Positions 1 through 9,088 of a stretch of 64,000 nt of DNA are shown here, piece by piece. The stretch is from an uncultured Acidobacteriota bacterium (lineage in GTDB: Bacteria; Acidobacteriota; Terriglobia; Bryobacterales; Bryobacteraceae). The translations under genes were made by a program, and so were the position numbers. The DNA lies in the NCBI GenBank assembly GCA_902825945.1, contig CADECY010000016.1:1-64000 (forward strand), written 5' to 3'. The notes beneath the pieces are model-generated. The model was not told the DNA's origin and did no database searches. It saw only the letters and a program-made list of their open reading frames with translations. Position 1 is the first letter of the stretch; each line of letters begins with the position of its first letter.

Positions 1-1
1 C

Positions 2-826
2 GGGCCCGCCTGGAAGCCGGTGCTCCTTTTCACGGCGCTCGCACCCGGATTCCACGCCGCCAAGAACGGGCAGATGGATCCGTTCGTGTTGTTGCTCTGC
101 CTCGCATACCTGATCGCGCTCGAGCGGAATCGGGCCGGGGCAGCGGGTATCGGTCTCGCCTGCGGAGTCTGGATCAAGATCTATCCAGCCGTATTGCTGA
201 TCATCGCGATCTTTCATCCTCAGGCACGGCGTGTGCTCGCTTGGTTTGCCGCCGCCATCGTCGCGATTCCGGTGATCGCGCTGCCGGTGGTTCCAATGAG
301 CGTCGAGATCGCTTACTTCACCGAATATCTGCCGGCGGTCGCCCGGAACACCGAGCCGCACGTCTACAACCAGTCCCTGATCGGGTTCCTGTCGCGACAG
401 TCGCTGGGTCCGTTTCCAGCGATCCTCGATTCGTGGGCGATCATCCCCGTCGCGTTCGAACATAAGGCGGCCTCGGGCTTGCTGATGCTGTCGGTCGCGG
501 GAATCGTGCTCTGGCGAATCCTCCGCCGAGGAAGGAAGTCCCGAGTCTCGGACGCGTTCCTGCTGCTCGCCATCGTACCGGTGGTCTCTCCGCTCGGATG
601 GTGCCATGCCTACGTCTACGCGATTCCAGCGGTGGCGTGGTGCCTTTGGAGCGAAATGAAGTGGTCGCGGATCGTGGGAGCGGCCGCGGCTCTCGTTTTT
701 TGCATCCCCGGTTATCGCGTGCTGCCGCTGGGCTTCCTGCCGGCGGTCCTGCAGAACCTCGCCAATTCGCGGTTTCTCATCGCCGCGCTGTTACCCGCCG
801 GTGCCATCACACGCGAGCGTTCCTGA
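2..826 (+). CDS. GT87/DUF2029-type membrane glycosyltransferase, 5' partial
   Basis: The frame is open from the window edge, so the true start lies upstream; the in-frame GTG at 20 is unlikely to be the start. The visible 275 residues are mostly hydrophobic, with several transmembrane segments separated by short loops. The segment KNGQMDPFVLLLCLAYLIAL followed by GVWIKIYPAVLLI resembles the conserved 'x-GQxN' loop and K-x-P helix of the GT87 (DUF2029) family. These are polyprenyl-phosphomannose-dependent mannosyltransferases that act on the outer face of the inner membrane. The acceptor cannot be told. The catalytic N-terminal Asp loop is outside the window. The next gene is about 95 bp downstream and appears to have its own promoter. 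Confidence 0.72.
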   Translation, partial: GPAWKPVLLFTALAPGFHAAKNGQMDPFVLLLCLAYLIALERNRAGAAGIGLACGVWIKIYPAVLLIIAIFHPQARRVLAWFAAAIVAIPVIALPVVPMSVEIAYFTEYLPAVARNTEPHVYNQSLIGFLSRQSLGPFPAILDSWAIIPVAFEHKAASGLLMLSVAGIVLWRILRRGRKSRVSDAFLLLAIVPVVSPLGWCHAYVYAIPAVAWCLWSEMKWSRIVGAAAALVFCIPGYRVLPLGFLPAVLQNLANSRFLIAALLPAGAITRERS

Positions 827-898
827 AAGGGAGACCAGCAGCAGGTCGAGGAGCGAAGCCAGTGGGAGAGTGTGATCCCGCGACCGCCGAAGGTGCGC

Positions 899-904
899 TA
901 CAAT
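899..904 (+). promoter_or_regulatory. Possible -10 box (TACAAT) for the chaperone operon
   Basis: TACAAT lies 16 nt before the ATG at 921 in an otherwise GC-rich spacer. I see no good -35 hexamer at 17 nt. If used, the transcript would have a leader of only about 10 nt. Confidence 0.35.
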
Positions 905-920
905 CTCGTCTCCGCTCGAA

Positions 921-3542
921 ATGGCAACGGAAACAAAGCTCAGCCCTGGGCCTCCGCGTGGCATCAGCCCCAAGGAGCGCGACCACATCGCCAAACTGAT
1001 CCTATCCAATCGCACGGGCGAAGCAGTCGACCTCGCCAAAGAGATCCACAAGCGCGAGCGGAGTTCCGAATCCGAGGCCGTGTTGCTCGATGCCTACGGC
1101 GCCCGCCTGAGTACGCTCGCCGAACGGAACCTGGCGCGCGAAGCGGAATCGCTTGTCGCGAACATCCTCGAACGTTATCCCGCCGCTCACGCGAAGCTGC
1201 CGGAGTGGCGCACCATCATGTCGGCCCGCCTCGGCAATCTGGGCGAGTTGATGCGTGAGCTCAGCGACCCCTCCGTTTCGTCCGATCGCGCCGCCGCGAT
1301 CCATGCTGAACTCCTCCGAGACCTCCGCGATCCCGGCCAAATGGCCGATTGCGAATCACTCCCAGCCGAGCATCCACTGCGCGCCGGCGCTCGAGCCGTT
1401 CGGGCCGCGCTCACCGCGGTCACCAGCGGACCGGTCACGAGCGAGCAGATCGCGCTTGGCGAGGTCCCCCGGTCGAGTCCGCTCGCGCCGTGGAAAATGC
1501 TCGTGCGCGCGATCGACGCCTTTCATCATGGCAACCACGCGCTCTGCGAACGCTGCGTCGCGGCGATCGACCGCGATTCGCCGGCAGCGCGTCTGGTGCC
1601 GGCTCTCCTCGCGATGATGGGAAAGCCACAGCCGCTTTCTCCCGCGGCTGCGGAACTGGTCAAGCAAGTCACCGGGGGCAGGGCGCAACTCCGGACCGCG
1701 CTCGAACGGCTGGACGCGGCTTACGCCAAGAAGAACAACCCGGCGATTCTCGAAGAGATCAAGACGGCGGTGTCGTTGTGCCGGGAAACGGACCCGGACC
1801 TAGCTCGCATGCTCTTACAGCGGATCTCGGTGCGTTCGATGCTCGCCGGGCTGCCGCCCGCCAAAGTCACCGCAGCGGCCGGCGGGATGTCGGTCAAGGA
1901 TTCCCGCTTTTGGCATCTCATCGCCCGCGCAACAGAGGGCGAGCGGAACGATACCCGTGCGCTGCTGACCGCATGCGCCATGTGGGCACAGTTCCGCAAA
2001 CACGCCGTGGCGGAAGGACGATTCGAGGAGATTAGCCCCACCTCCGCGGCCGCACTCCTCCATATCGTGGAAATACTCGATCGCATCGACGCGCACACTC
2101 TGGATATCGAGCGTAGGGAGTTCATGCGCGCGTTCGACGGCTTCCAGGCCTACTATCGTGGTCAAGCACCCGAGATCGCCGCCGCTGGTGAGTTCCGGCG
2201 AGACTTCTATTTCCTCTATCAGTCAAGCACTCTGAAGTTGGCCTGCGAGGCCGACCCCTCCACCGCGAACTTCGAGCAGTGGTTGAGAACTGTCCAGGCG
2301 TCAGGCAACACACGACTGGCGATCACGGTGGCCGAACAGTGGGCCGAGAAACTGCCGGCCGACATCCCCGCCTGGCTCGCCTTGATGCAATTGGCGGAAG
2401 AGCGGAACGCCTTGCAATTCGCGTTCAAGTACATGCAGCGCGCCGAACAACTCGACGGGCTCAACGCCGAGGTGCGCCGTGCCCGCCTGCGGTTGCTGAT
2501 CCGGATCGCGGTGCGGCATTTCCGCGCGAAGAAACTCAAACTCATGGCCGCGGACCTGGACCAGATCGATGCCCTGCCGCAGGCTCAGCAGGGTGACCGG
2601 CCGGCACTGTTTCTCGGACTCCGCTATGTGCTGGCGAGCGAGAACAAGGACACCGCCATAGCGCTCGAGTACCGCAGGCAGGCGGCACAGTTGCTCGGCG
2701 GCGAGCCGGCCGGACAGATCCTGACCATGCAGGTGGAATCTTGGTGCGGCGCGAGGGGCGTCTCCTCCACCACGCCGATCGACGTCAACGAGCAGTTCAC
2801 CTCCTGCTTCGCGCGCGTGTGCGCCTTGGCCGAGGATCTCGACGTGCCATTCCGCTTCTTCGGCGGGACGGCGGGACACATCGTCAAAGCGATCGTATCT
2901 CCCGGCTTCAAGCCCGATCCAGCGCATCTCGCCGCCCTGGGAGAAGTGGCTCTGCGAAGCAGCGAGAATGATGCCGTCCACGCCGTCGCGGCAAAGGGAC
3001 TGCGGCTCGACCCAATGCATCACGGCAGATTCCTGTTCCTGCGCGCACGGAATATCTCCGGCTGGGACCTCGAGCGACTCTCGAGTTGCATCGCCGCCGC
3101 CACCGAGTTGGCGCGCCGCAACCACGACTCTCGCCTGCTGGCCGGAATCGCTTCCTGGCGCGAGCGGAATGGCGGCATAGCCGGAGCGGCGCCGGCGAAG
3201 AGCGTGCCGGACACCGCGGAAATCGCCAAGATCGTCCAGCGCGAAATCGAGGCTCCGCGGTATAGCCCACCTCCAATGCCCTCGTTCGAACGGGACGTGT
3301 GCCAGTGTCTGGAGTGCCGCGCGCGGCGAGGCGAGATCCCTGACGCCGACGACGACGATTTCGACGATGAACCAGAGTTCGCCCTGCCGCCCGGCATCGA
3401 AGATCTGCCGCCGGAGTTGATCGAAATGCTGAAAGACCTCGGGCCGGAAAAGACGGCCCAGATGCTGGTGGAGATGTTGGACCTCGGGGGGCCGCGCCCG
3501 GGACGCGGCAAACGGCCGGGAAGGCGCCCCAAGCGCAGGTAG
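921..3542 (+). CDS. Large helical-repeat protein heading an Hsp70/GrpE/J-like operon; function unknown
   Basis: I do not recognise a named family. The 873-residue product has no signal peptide and no membrane segment. It is almost entirely short amphipathic helices, such as the KYMQRAEQL region near residue 504, that look like degenerate TPR or SEL1-type repeats. Near residue 793 there is a small cysteine cluster (CQCLEC), then a very acidic stretch (about 809-820, DADDDDFDDE). The protein ends in a strongly basic Gly/Arg/Lys tail (about 855-873). The ATG at 921 is the first good start after the TACAAT box. The J-like gene starts 9 nt downstream, so the protein is probably co-made with the chaperone parts. 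A role as client, scaffold or substrate selector is inference from context only. Confidence 0.75.
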   Translation: MATETKLSPGPPRGISPKERDHIAKLILSNRTGEAVDLAKEIHKRERSSESEAVLLDAYGARLSTLAERNLAREAESLVANILERYPAAHAKLPEWRTIMSARLGNLGELMRELSDPSVSSDRAAAIHAELLRDLRDPGQMADCESLPAEHPLRAGARAVRAALTAVTSGPVTSEQIALGEVPRSSPLAPWKMLVRAIDAFHHGNHALCERCVAAIDRDSPAARLVPALLAMMGKPQPLSPAAAELVKQVTGGRAQLRTALERLDAAYAKKNNPAILEEIKTAVSLCRETDPDLARMLLQRISVRSMLAGLPPAKVTAAAGGMSVKDSRFWHLIARATEGERNDTRALLTACAMWAQFRKHAVAEGRFEEISPTSAAALLHIVEILDRIDAHTLDIERREFMRAFDGFQAYYRGQAPEIAAAGEFRRDFYFLYQSSTLKLACEADPSTANFEQWLRTVQASGNTRLAITVAEQWAEKLPADIPAWLALMQLAEERNALQFAFKYMQRAEQLDGLNAEVRRARLRLLIRIAVRHFRAKKLKLMAADLDQIDALPQAQQGDRPALFLGLRYVLASENKDTAIALEYRRQAAQLLGGEPAGQILTMQVESWCGARGVSSTTPIDVNEQFTSCFARVCALAEDLDVPFRFFGGTAGHIVKAIVSPGFKPDPAHLAALGEVALRSSENDAVHAVAAKGLRLDPMHHGRFLFLRARNISGWDLERLSSCIAAATELARRNHDSRLLAGIASWRERNGGIAGAAPAKSVPDTAEIAKIVQREIEAPRYSPPPMPSFERDVCQCLECRARRGEIPDADDDDFDDEPEFALPPGIEDLPPELIEMLKDLGPEKTAQMLVEMLDLGGPRPGRGKRPGRRPKRR

Positions 3543-3551
3543 GAACTGATC

Positions 3552-3869
3552 ATGAGCTCAGAAGACCCACGCCGAACACTCGGCGTCTCGGAGGACGCGG
3601 GCGACGAAGAGATTCGCGCCGCGTACCTCCAAAAGATCAAGGAATTTCCGCCCGAGCGCGCTCCCCGCGAATTCGAGAAGATCCGCGATGCGTACGAGTT
3701 GCTCCGTGACCCGCGCCGCCGCGCCGCCCAGATGCTTGTCGCGCTGCACCCGGATGCGCCACTGGTTTCGCTTCTGCAAGGCCGGGGTAGTGAACCGCGC
3801 TTCACCGGACCCGAGGCATGGCTCGCGGTCGCTGCGGAGCGGCAGCCAGTCGCGGAGCAGAAACATTGA
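3552..3869 (+). CDS. J-domain-like protein lacking the HPD motif
   Basis: A 105-residue protein. Residues about 7-55 follow the J-domain pattern: LGVSEDAGDEEIRAAY for helices I-II, then EFEKIRDAYELLRDP for helices III-IV. The loop between them, which in true J proteins carries the invariant HPD needed to trigger Hsp70 ATP hydrolysis, reads FPPERAP here. The C-terminal 45 residues have no recognisable domain and no zinc-finger or CTD substrate-binding region. The stop codon overlaps the grpE start by one base (TGATG), implying translational coupling. HPD-less J-like proteins are known as degenerate co-chaperones. Whether this one activates, tethers or inhibits the adjacent Hsp70 cannot be told from sequence. 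Confidence 0.82.
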   Translation: MSSEDPRRTLGVSEDAGDEEIRAAYLQKIKEFPPERAPREFEKIRDAYELLRDPRRRAAQMLVALHPDAPLVSLLQGRGSEPRFTGPEAWLAVAAERQPVAEQKH

Positions 3870-4528
3870 TGGATCGCGAGGAAATCCTGAAACGGTTCGA
3901 GGCGTGGCTCGACACGGCGATGACGGGCGAGGATCCTCCCGCCGGCATTCCCGCGGGCATCGTCGAGGATGCGGACTCGCAACACGAAAACGCGACGGAC
4001 TGGCACACCATCTGGTCCGCCATGACCGCGCTGACACAGGAAGTGAAGCTCCAGGGCCGCTCCTTCAAGCAACTCAGTGAATCGCTGGACGCGGCAGGTG
4101 AACGCCGGGGGCGCAAGGAAGCGCTCACAGCGCTGGTCGAGGTGCGCGAACGGTTGAGCCGCGGTATCGAAAGCGTCAATGGCTTTCGCAAACCGGAGCC
4201 TGGACTGATCGACCGGGTCTTCGCCGCGCGATGGCGCGAGATCGAACATGTCATGGGTGTAGTCGAGGCGCTCGCCGGCGGCTACCGGCTCGGCGCTAGT
4301 CATCTCGACGATGTACTCAGTGGATTCGGCGTTCGTCCGGTCGAGTGCATCGGCAAGCCATTCGACCCGCGCCGGATGAACGCGGTCGATGTCGAGGAGA
4401 CCTCCGCCGTCGCGGAGGGTACGGTGCTGTCGGTCTATCGCGAGGGCTACGAGTGGAATGGAGAGTTGTTCCGGCCAGCGCAGGTTCGCGTCGCGCGGAG
4501 GCCGGCAAACGGAGGAGCCAATGAGTGA
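3869..4528 (+). CDS. grpE: GrpE-type nucleotide exchange factor
   Basis: A 219-residue protein. The start chosen is the ATG at 3869, which overlaps the preceding stop by one base; the upstream in-frame extension lies inside the J-like gene. The N-terminal half is predicted helical, with a central coiled-coil-like region (about 48-105). The C-terminal beta domain shows the GrpE signature: FDPRRMNAV, then VYREGYEWNGELFRPAQVRV (about 170-212). GrpE releases ADP from Hsp70. The protein is more divergent than housekeeping GrpE, with an unusual insertion between helix and beta domain. It overlaps the Hsp70 gene by 8 nt and probably serves that Hsp70 specifically. Confidence 0.85.
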   Translation: MDREEILKRFEAWLDTAMTGEDPPAGIPAGIVEDADSQHENATDWHTIWSAMTALTQEVKLQGRSFKQLSESLDAAGERRGRKEALTALVEVRERLSRGIESVNGFRKPEPGLIDRVFAARWREIEHVMGVVEALAGGYRLGASHLDDVLSGFGVRPVECIGKPFDPRRMNAVDVEETSAVAEGTVLSVYREGYEWNGELFRPAQVRVARRPANGGANE

Positions 4529-6377
4529 TTTGATCGTCGGAATCGATCTGGGAACCACCAATTCGGAAGTTGCCGCGTTCAGCGGCGGCCGGGTCCGGGT
4601 GCTGGGTCCGGGCAACGGCATCCTCCCGTCGTGTGTCGGAGTCTCGCCGAGCGGAGAGTTTCTCGTGGGAGAAGCGGCGCTCAACCAGCAGCGGCTTTTT
4701 CCCGACCGGACCATTCGCGGCATCAAGCGCAAGATGGGTACTTCCGACACGGTTTCGATGGCGGGACACGACTATACGCCGCAGGAAGTGTCGGCGCTGA
4801 TTCTGAAGGAACTGGTCAACTGGGCCAGCGCCAGCCTCGGCGAACCCGTGAAGCGTGCCGTCATCACCGTGCCAGCCTACTTCTCCGACGCGCAGCGCAA
4901 CGCCACGCGCGAAGCGGGTAACATGGCGGGGATCGAAGTGGTCCGCATCCTGAACGAGCCGACCGCCGCCAGCCTTGCCTACGGATTTTCCGAAGGAACG
5001 CGCCACACCGTGATGGTCTACGATCTGGGCGGCGGCACCTTCGATGTGTCGATCGTGACGATCGAAGGCGACGTGACCGAGGTGCTGTCGAGCCACGGCA
5101 ACAACCGGCTGGGCGGAGACGACTTCGACGACTTGCTCGTCATGCACCTCCAGCAGGAGTTCCACCGCCAGCACGGCGTCTTCGTTGGCGAGGAACATCG
5201 CGCTGCCCGCGCGCGCCTGTGGTGGGCGGCCGAGCAGGCGAAAAAGCAGCTCAGTGCCGAACCCTACGCGCGCGTCCGCGAGGAGGCGCTCATCGTCGAG
5301 AACGGCAAGCCGCTCCACCTCGACGCCGAGATCTCACGCGACACCTACGAGAGTCTGATCCGGCCGCTGGTCGATTCGACCCTCGACAGCGTGTCGAAGG
5401 CGCTCGATGACGCTGGCCGATCGTCGAGTTCGATGGACGCGATTCTGCTGATCGGCGGATCGACGCGTACACCGCTCGTCTCGCGGCTGTTGCGCGAACG
5501 AACCGGACTCGAACCGCGCCAGGACGTGCATCCCGACCTCGGAGTCGCGCTCGGCGCGGGAGTGCTCGCCTCGCGCTTGGCCGGCCAGCAGGTGGACCGG
5601 GTGCTCGTCGACGTCTCCCCGTTTTCGTTCGGCCCGTCCTATCTCGGCGAACGCGGCGGGGTGTCGTATCCGTACTGCTACCATCCGGTGATCCGCCGCA
5701 ACACTCCACTCCCGGTGACCAGGACCGAAAGTTACTACACCAGTTATCCAGGGCAGACCACGGTCGAGATTCAGGTATTTCAGGGCGACAACGAGGATGC
5801 GCTCAACAATATCCTCGTCGGCAACTTCCGCGTGGAGGGTCTCAAGGACACCAAGGAGCCGAACGAGGTGCTCTGCCGGATGAGTCTCGACATCGACGGA
5901 ATCCTGCACGTTTCGGCGATCGAGAAAGCGACCGGCAAGTCCAAGCAGATCACGATCGGGGGCGCCCTGCAGCCCAAGACCGAGCGCGAGGTCGAGGATT
6001 CGCGGCGGAAAATCGAAGATTTGTTCCGGCGCCGCGAAGGCGCGGCGGCATTCGGCGAGTGGGACGAGACGGGCGAAGACGATCTCCCGGCGGAGTACGA
6101 ACTGCTCAACCCGCCACCAGAAGATGTGGCGGCGGAACCCGTGGAACCCGCCGAAGCCACGCCAGCCGATCCGGCGTGGGCGGAACTGCGGCATAAGGCC
6201 GTGGATCTGATCAAGCGCGCACGGGCGGCTTCGGGTAAGATGCACGGCGAGGATCGCGAAGAAGCACGCGAGTTACAGGCGGCGATCGAGGAAGCGGTGT
6301 CGGGCCACGATTCGCGATCGCTCAACGAGAAGATTCGCTCACTCGAGGAACTGCTGTTCTTCGTGGAGGGCTCGTGA
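4521..6377 (+). CDS. dnaK: Hsp70 (DnaK-family) chaperone, operon paralogue
   Basis: A 618-residue protein. The start is the ATG at 4521, preceded by GGAGGAG and lying 8 nt inside grpE. The ATPase domain has GIDLGTTNS (7-15), VPAYFSDAQRNAT, NEPTAASLAYG, DLGGGTFDVS (about 167-176) and LLIGGSTRTP (about 308-317). The substrate-binding beta domain follows (about 385-500, including RNTPLPVTR and FRVEGL). The C-terminal lid is shorter than in housekeeping DnaK and interrupted by an acidic Pro/Glu-rich stretch (about 530-565). There is no C-terminal EEVD-like tail. With GrpE and a J-like protein on either side it forms a self-contained machine. The genome very likely has another dnaK-dnaJ elsewhere, but this is not visible here. 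Confidence 0.9.
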   Translation: MSDLIVGIDLGTTNSEVAAFSGGRVRVLGPGNGILPSCVGVSPSGEFLVGEAALNQQRLFPDRTIRGIKRKMGTSDTVSMAGHDYTPQEVSALILKELVNWASASLGEPVKRAVITVPAYFSDAQRNATREAGNMAGIEVVRILNEPTAASLAYGFSEGTRHTVMVYDLGGGTFDVSIVTIEGDVTEVLSSHGNNRLGGDDFDDLLVMHLQQEFHRQHGVFVGEEHRAARARLWWAAEQAKKQLSAEPYARVREEALIVENGKPLHLDAEISRDTYESLIRPLVDSTLDSVSKALDDAGRSSSSMDAILLIGGSTRTPLVSRLLRERTGLEPRQDVHPDLGVALGAGVLASRLAGQQVDRVLVDVSPFSFGPSYLGERGGVSYPYCYHPVIRRNTPLPVTRTESYYTSYPGQTTVEIQVFQGDNEDALNNILVGNFRVEGLKDTKEPNEVLCRMSLDIDGILHVSAIEKATGKSKQITIGGALQPKTEREVEDSRRKIEDLFRRREGAAAFGEWDETGEDDLPAEYELLNPPPEDVAAEPVEPAEATPADPAWAELRHKAVDLIKRARAASGKMHGEDREEARELQAAIEEAVSGHDSRSLNEKIRSLEELLFFVEGS

Positions 6378-6652
6378 CCTGTCCTGTATGCCGGGCCCGC
6401 TTCCGCGGATCGGCGGAGTGTTCGCGCTGCGGCGCCGATTTGACCATGGTGATGACCTTGGCCGCGTCGGCGTGGAAACTGCGCCAGGCGGCGCGCAGGG
6501 CGCTGGAATCCGGCGAATATCGGCGCGCGCGCGAACTCGCGGTGCGGGCCCAGGAATACTGCGCGACGCCGCAGGGCCGGGATCTCGAAGGCCTGGCTGG
6601 CTGGCTCGCGGCGCACGCGGGCACACCGGTGGCTGCCCTCACCGTGCAATAG
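6374..6652 (+). CDS. Small zinc-ribbon plus helical protein closing the chaperone operon
   Basis: A 92-residue protein starting at a GTG that overlaps the Hsp70 stop (GTGA). The N-terminus has two CxxC pairs (CPVC at 3-6, CSRC at 16-19) forming a probable zinc ribbon. An amphipathic helical hairpin (about 30-85, RRARELAVRAQEY) resembling one TPR unit follows. The tight coupling to the Hsp70 gene suggests a part of the same complex. The specific function is unknown. It ends three bases from the end of the convergent cytochrome gene. Confidence 0.72.
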   Translation: MTCPVCRARFRGSAECSRCGADLTMVMTLAASAWKLRQAARRALESGEYRRARELAVRAQEYCATPQGRDLEGLAGWLAAHAGTPVAALTVQ

Positions 6653-6655
6653 GCG

Positions 6656-9082
6656 CTACCGCGCGGCGAAACTGATCTCTCGCGGACGCCGTTCCTGGAA
6701 CGGCAGGCTGTTCACGATCCCCAGCACGAGGCTGTGAAACGAATATCCGTTCGCCGCGAGATCGCGAGTGATCGCCGCTTGCACCGGCCGGTCGAACCTC
6801 TCCAATCCGCGTCCGAGCGCGTAGATCAGCAACTTCCCGGTGAATCCGCGGACGAATGCCTCGCGATCGGCGCGAAGCAGCGCCTTGAACTCGGCCGGTT
6901 TGCCGAAAGTGCGGCCATCGGGCAGCGTACCCGAGGCATCGACCGGAAGCGCGCCATCGTGCGTGCGATACTCGCCGATCGCGTTGAAGTTCTCGAGTCC
7001 GAATCCGAGCGGATCCATACGCGAATGGCAGGAGGCGCAGGCCGGGTTCTTACGGTGCGCTTCCATCTGCTGGCGTAGCGTGGCCGTTTCTCCCACCTTC
7101 GTCTCATCGAGCGGCGGTACGCCGGCAGGCGGAGCCGGCGGCGGCGAGTCGAGCAGGTTCTCCATGATCCACTTACCGCGCAGCACCGGCGAGGTGCGCG
7201 TCGAGTACGACGAGATCGTCAGAATACTCGCGTGGGAGAGTATCCCGCCGCCACGCGGGTCCGCACTCATGTCGACGCGGCGGAACTCGGGTCCGCTCAC
7301 GCCGTCTATTCCGTAGAAGCGCGCCATCCGCTCGTTGAGGTAGGTGTGTTTGGCGTCGAGCAGATCGAGCACGCTACCGTTCTCGCTCACCAGACTCGCG
7401 AGGAACATCGCGGTCTCGCGGCGCATCGCCTGGCGCAGTCCGTCGTCGAAGTGCGGAAACTTCTGCGAGTCTGGCCGGACGACGTCCATGTTCTTGAACT
7501 GCAGCCACTGGCCGAAGAACTCCTCGACCAGCGCGTTCGCCTTCGCGTCGCGCAGCATCCGCCGCACCTGCGCCGCGAGCACGCCTGCCTGCCGCAACCG
7601 CCCGCGAGCCGCGAGGTTGCGCAACTCATCGTCGGGCATGCTGCTCCACAGAAAATAGGAGAGCCGCGAAGCGAGTTCGAGATCGCTCACCGGAACCGAG
7701 AGGCGGCCCGCTCGCGCCGGCCGGTCCTGCTCGACTCGGAACAGAAAATGGGGCGACACGAGAATCGCCTGCGACGCCGTGGCGATGCCCTCCTCGAACG
7801 AATCGCCTTTCTGGCGCGCGATGGCGGCCACGGACGCGAATCGATCCGCTTCCTTGGCGGTCACCGGGCGGCGGAACGCGCGCTCCGCGAAACTCTCGAC
7901 GATCCTGCGCGTGCAGGCCGGTTGATGCTCTCCCGCCGCGTGCCCGCAGACATAGACGCGCCGGAGACTCCCTGCGGAAGGCCCCATCGTCTGATCGAAC
8001 GGGCCACCGATATCGAGCGACTCGAAGCGGTTGTCGATTCGCGTTTCGATGCCGTCGGTCTTGATGCGCGTACCGAACTTGCGGAGCGTCTCGATGTCTT
8101 TCTCGGACAGCTTCCCGCGTGTCGAAATCAGCGCCTGCTCGGGGCGCGTCGAAGGCGAGGGTCCACCATAGCTCGGCGGTAGGCCATGAAAGTTGCGCAG
8201 GTAGGAGGCCGAGACCAAGTGCTCGCCCGCGGTGATGCGCGTCCGGGCCTCGACGATCTGACCTTCGAGATCGGTCGCATCCACCTCGAACTCCTTGACC
8301 ATCTTGCCGTCGATCCACAGCGCCGGATGCGCGGGTTCGCTCTGATTGGGGCGGTGCCCGTTGAGCACGATCCGGAAGCTGTAATCGGCGTCCACCGGAA
8401 AGCGATGAAGCACGTGCATCGAATGCAACGTACCCAGACCCGTTTCGTCATAGTGGAGCGGGTCCTTCGGCATGCGCTTGGTTCCGCGCGAGTCGTTCAA
8501 GCGGACCGGCGACGGATAATGCGCCGCGGCGGGTTTGATCCGGACGGGTCCAAACAACGCGGCACGGACCGAACGCTCCGCCGCATCGACGTAGTTCTCG
8601 AGCAGTGACGGCGACAGATTCAGCGCATCGCTGATGTTGTCGAATCCGAACGCCGCCGAGTCGGCGGGAAAACTGTCGGCGGGACGCGAGTCGATACCCA
8701 GCAGGTCACGGATCGTATTGTTGTACTCGGCCCGGTTCAACCGCCGGGCCGAGACGCGGCCCGCGTCGGGCTTGGCGGTGCGGTCCTGCCGCGCGAACTC
8801 CGACTCGAGCCAATGCGTGACGGCCTTGACCTGCTCAGGCGCGGGCTTCGGCGCCCCGGGCGGCGGCATCTGTCCGGACTTCAGCTTCTCGGCGACCTTC
8901 TCCCAGATCACGCGATCCTGGTCGAAGGTCTTGTCCGATTGCAGCGCGGCGAGATCGACGTCGCCGGACTTGACCTTTGGGTTGTGGCAGCCGGCGCAGT
9001 TGGCTTTGACGAGCGAGATCACTTCGCCGGGTTGGCCAAGCGCCGTGGAGGCCGCCAGGGCGGTGACGAGCGCGATCCTCAT
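6656..9082 (-). CDS. Planctomycete-type cytochrome / DUF1587-1595-1592-1588-1585 protein
   Basis: An exported protein of about 808 residues. I prefer the ATG at 9082, which has AGGGAG just upstream; the GTG at 9088 lies in that ribosome-binding site. After a signal peptide (to about residue 16) comes a c-type haem site CAGCH in a PSD1-like cytochrome domain (about 17-95). DUF1587 follows (about 110-180, LNRAEYNNTIRDLLGI), then a carbohydrate-binding-like region, DUF1595 (about 385-450), DUF1592 (about 460-590), DUF1588 (about 605-705, with a second haem-like CASCH) and DUF1585 (about 720-790). Such proteins usually sit next to a Tat-exported DUF1552 partner, but none is adjacent here. The enzymatic role is unproven; a redox role in periplasmic polymer breakdown is commonly suggested. 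Confidence 0.88.
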   Translation of the reverse strand: MRIALVTALAASTALGQPGEVISLVKANCAGCHNPKVKSGDVDLAALQSDKTFDQDRVIWEKVAEKLKSGQMPPPGAPKPAPEQVKAVTHWLESEFARQDRTAKPDAGRVSARRLNRAEYNNTIRDLLGIDSRPADSFPADSAAFGFDNISDALNLSPSLLENYVDAAERSVRAALFGPVRIKPAAAHYPSPVRLNDSRGTKRMPKDPLHYDETGLGTLHSMHVLHRFPVDADYSFRIVLNGHRPNQSEPAHPALWIDGKMVKEFEVDATDLEGQIVEARTRITAGEHLVSASYLRNFHGLPPSYGGPSPSTRPEQALISTRGKLSEKDIETLRKFGTRIKTDGIETRIDNRFESLDIGGPFDQTMGPSAGSLRRVYVCGHAAGEHQPACTRRIVESFAERAFRRPVTAKEADRFASVAAIARQKGDSFEEGIATASQAILVSPHFLFRVEQDRPARAGRLSVPVSDLELASRLSYFLWSSMPDDELRNLAARGRLRQAGVLAAQVRRMLRDAKANALVEEFFGQWLQFKNMDVVRPDSQKFPHFDDGLRQAMRRETAMFLASLVSENGSVLDLLDAKHTYLNERMARFYGIDGVSGPEFRRVDMSADPRGGGILSHASILTISSYSTRTSPVLRGKWIMENLLDSPPPAPPAGVPPLDETKVGETATLRQQMEAHRKNPACASCHSRMDPLGFGLENFNAIGEYRTHDGALPVDASGTLPDGRTFGKPAEFKALLRADREAFVRGFTGKLLIYALGRGLERFDRPVQAAITRDLAANGYSFHSLVLGIVNSLPFQERRPREISFAAR

Positions 9083-9088
9083 ATTCAC

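Noticed and set aside
3020..4750. Long minus-strand open frame opposite the chaperone genes
   Set aside because: It is antisense to well-supported genes, Arg/Ser-rich, without domain resemblance; a typical GC-rich shadow.
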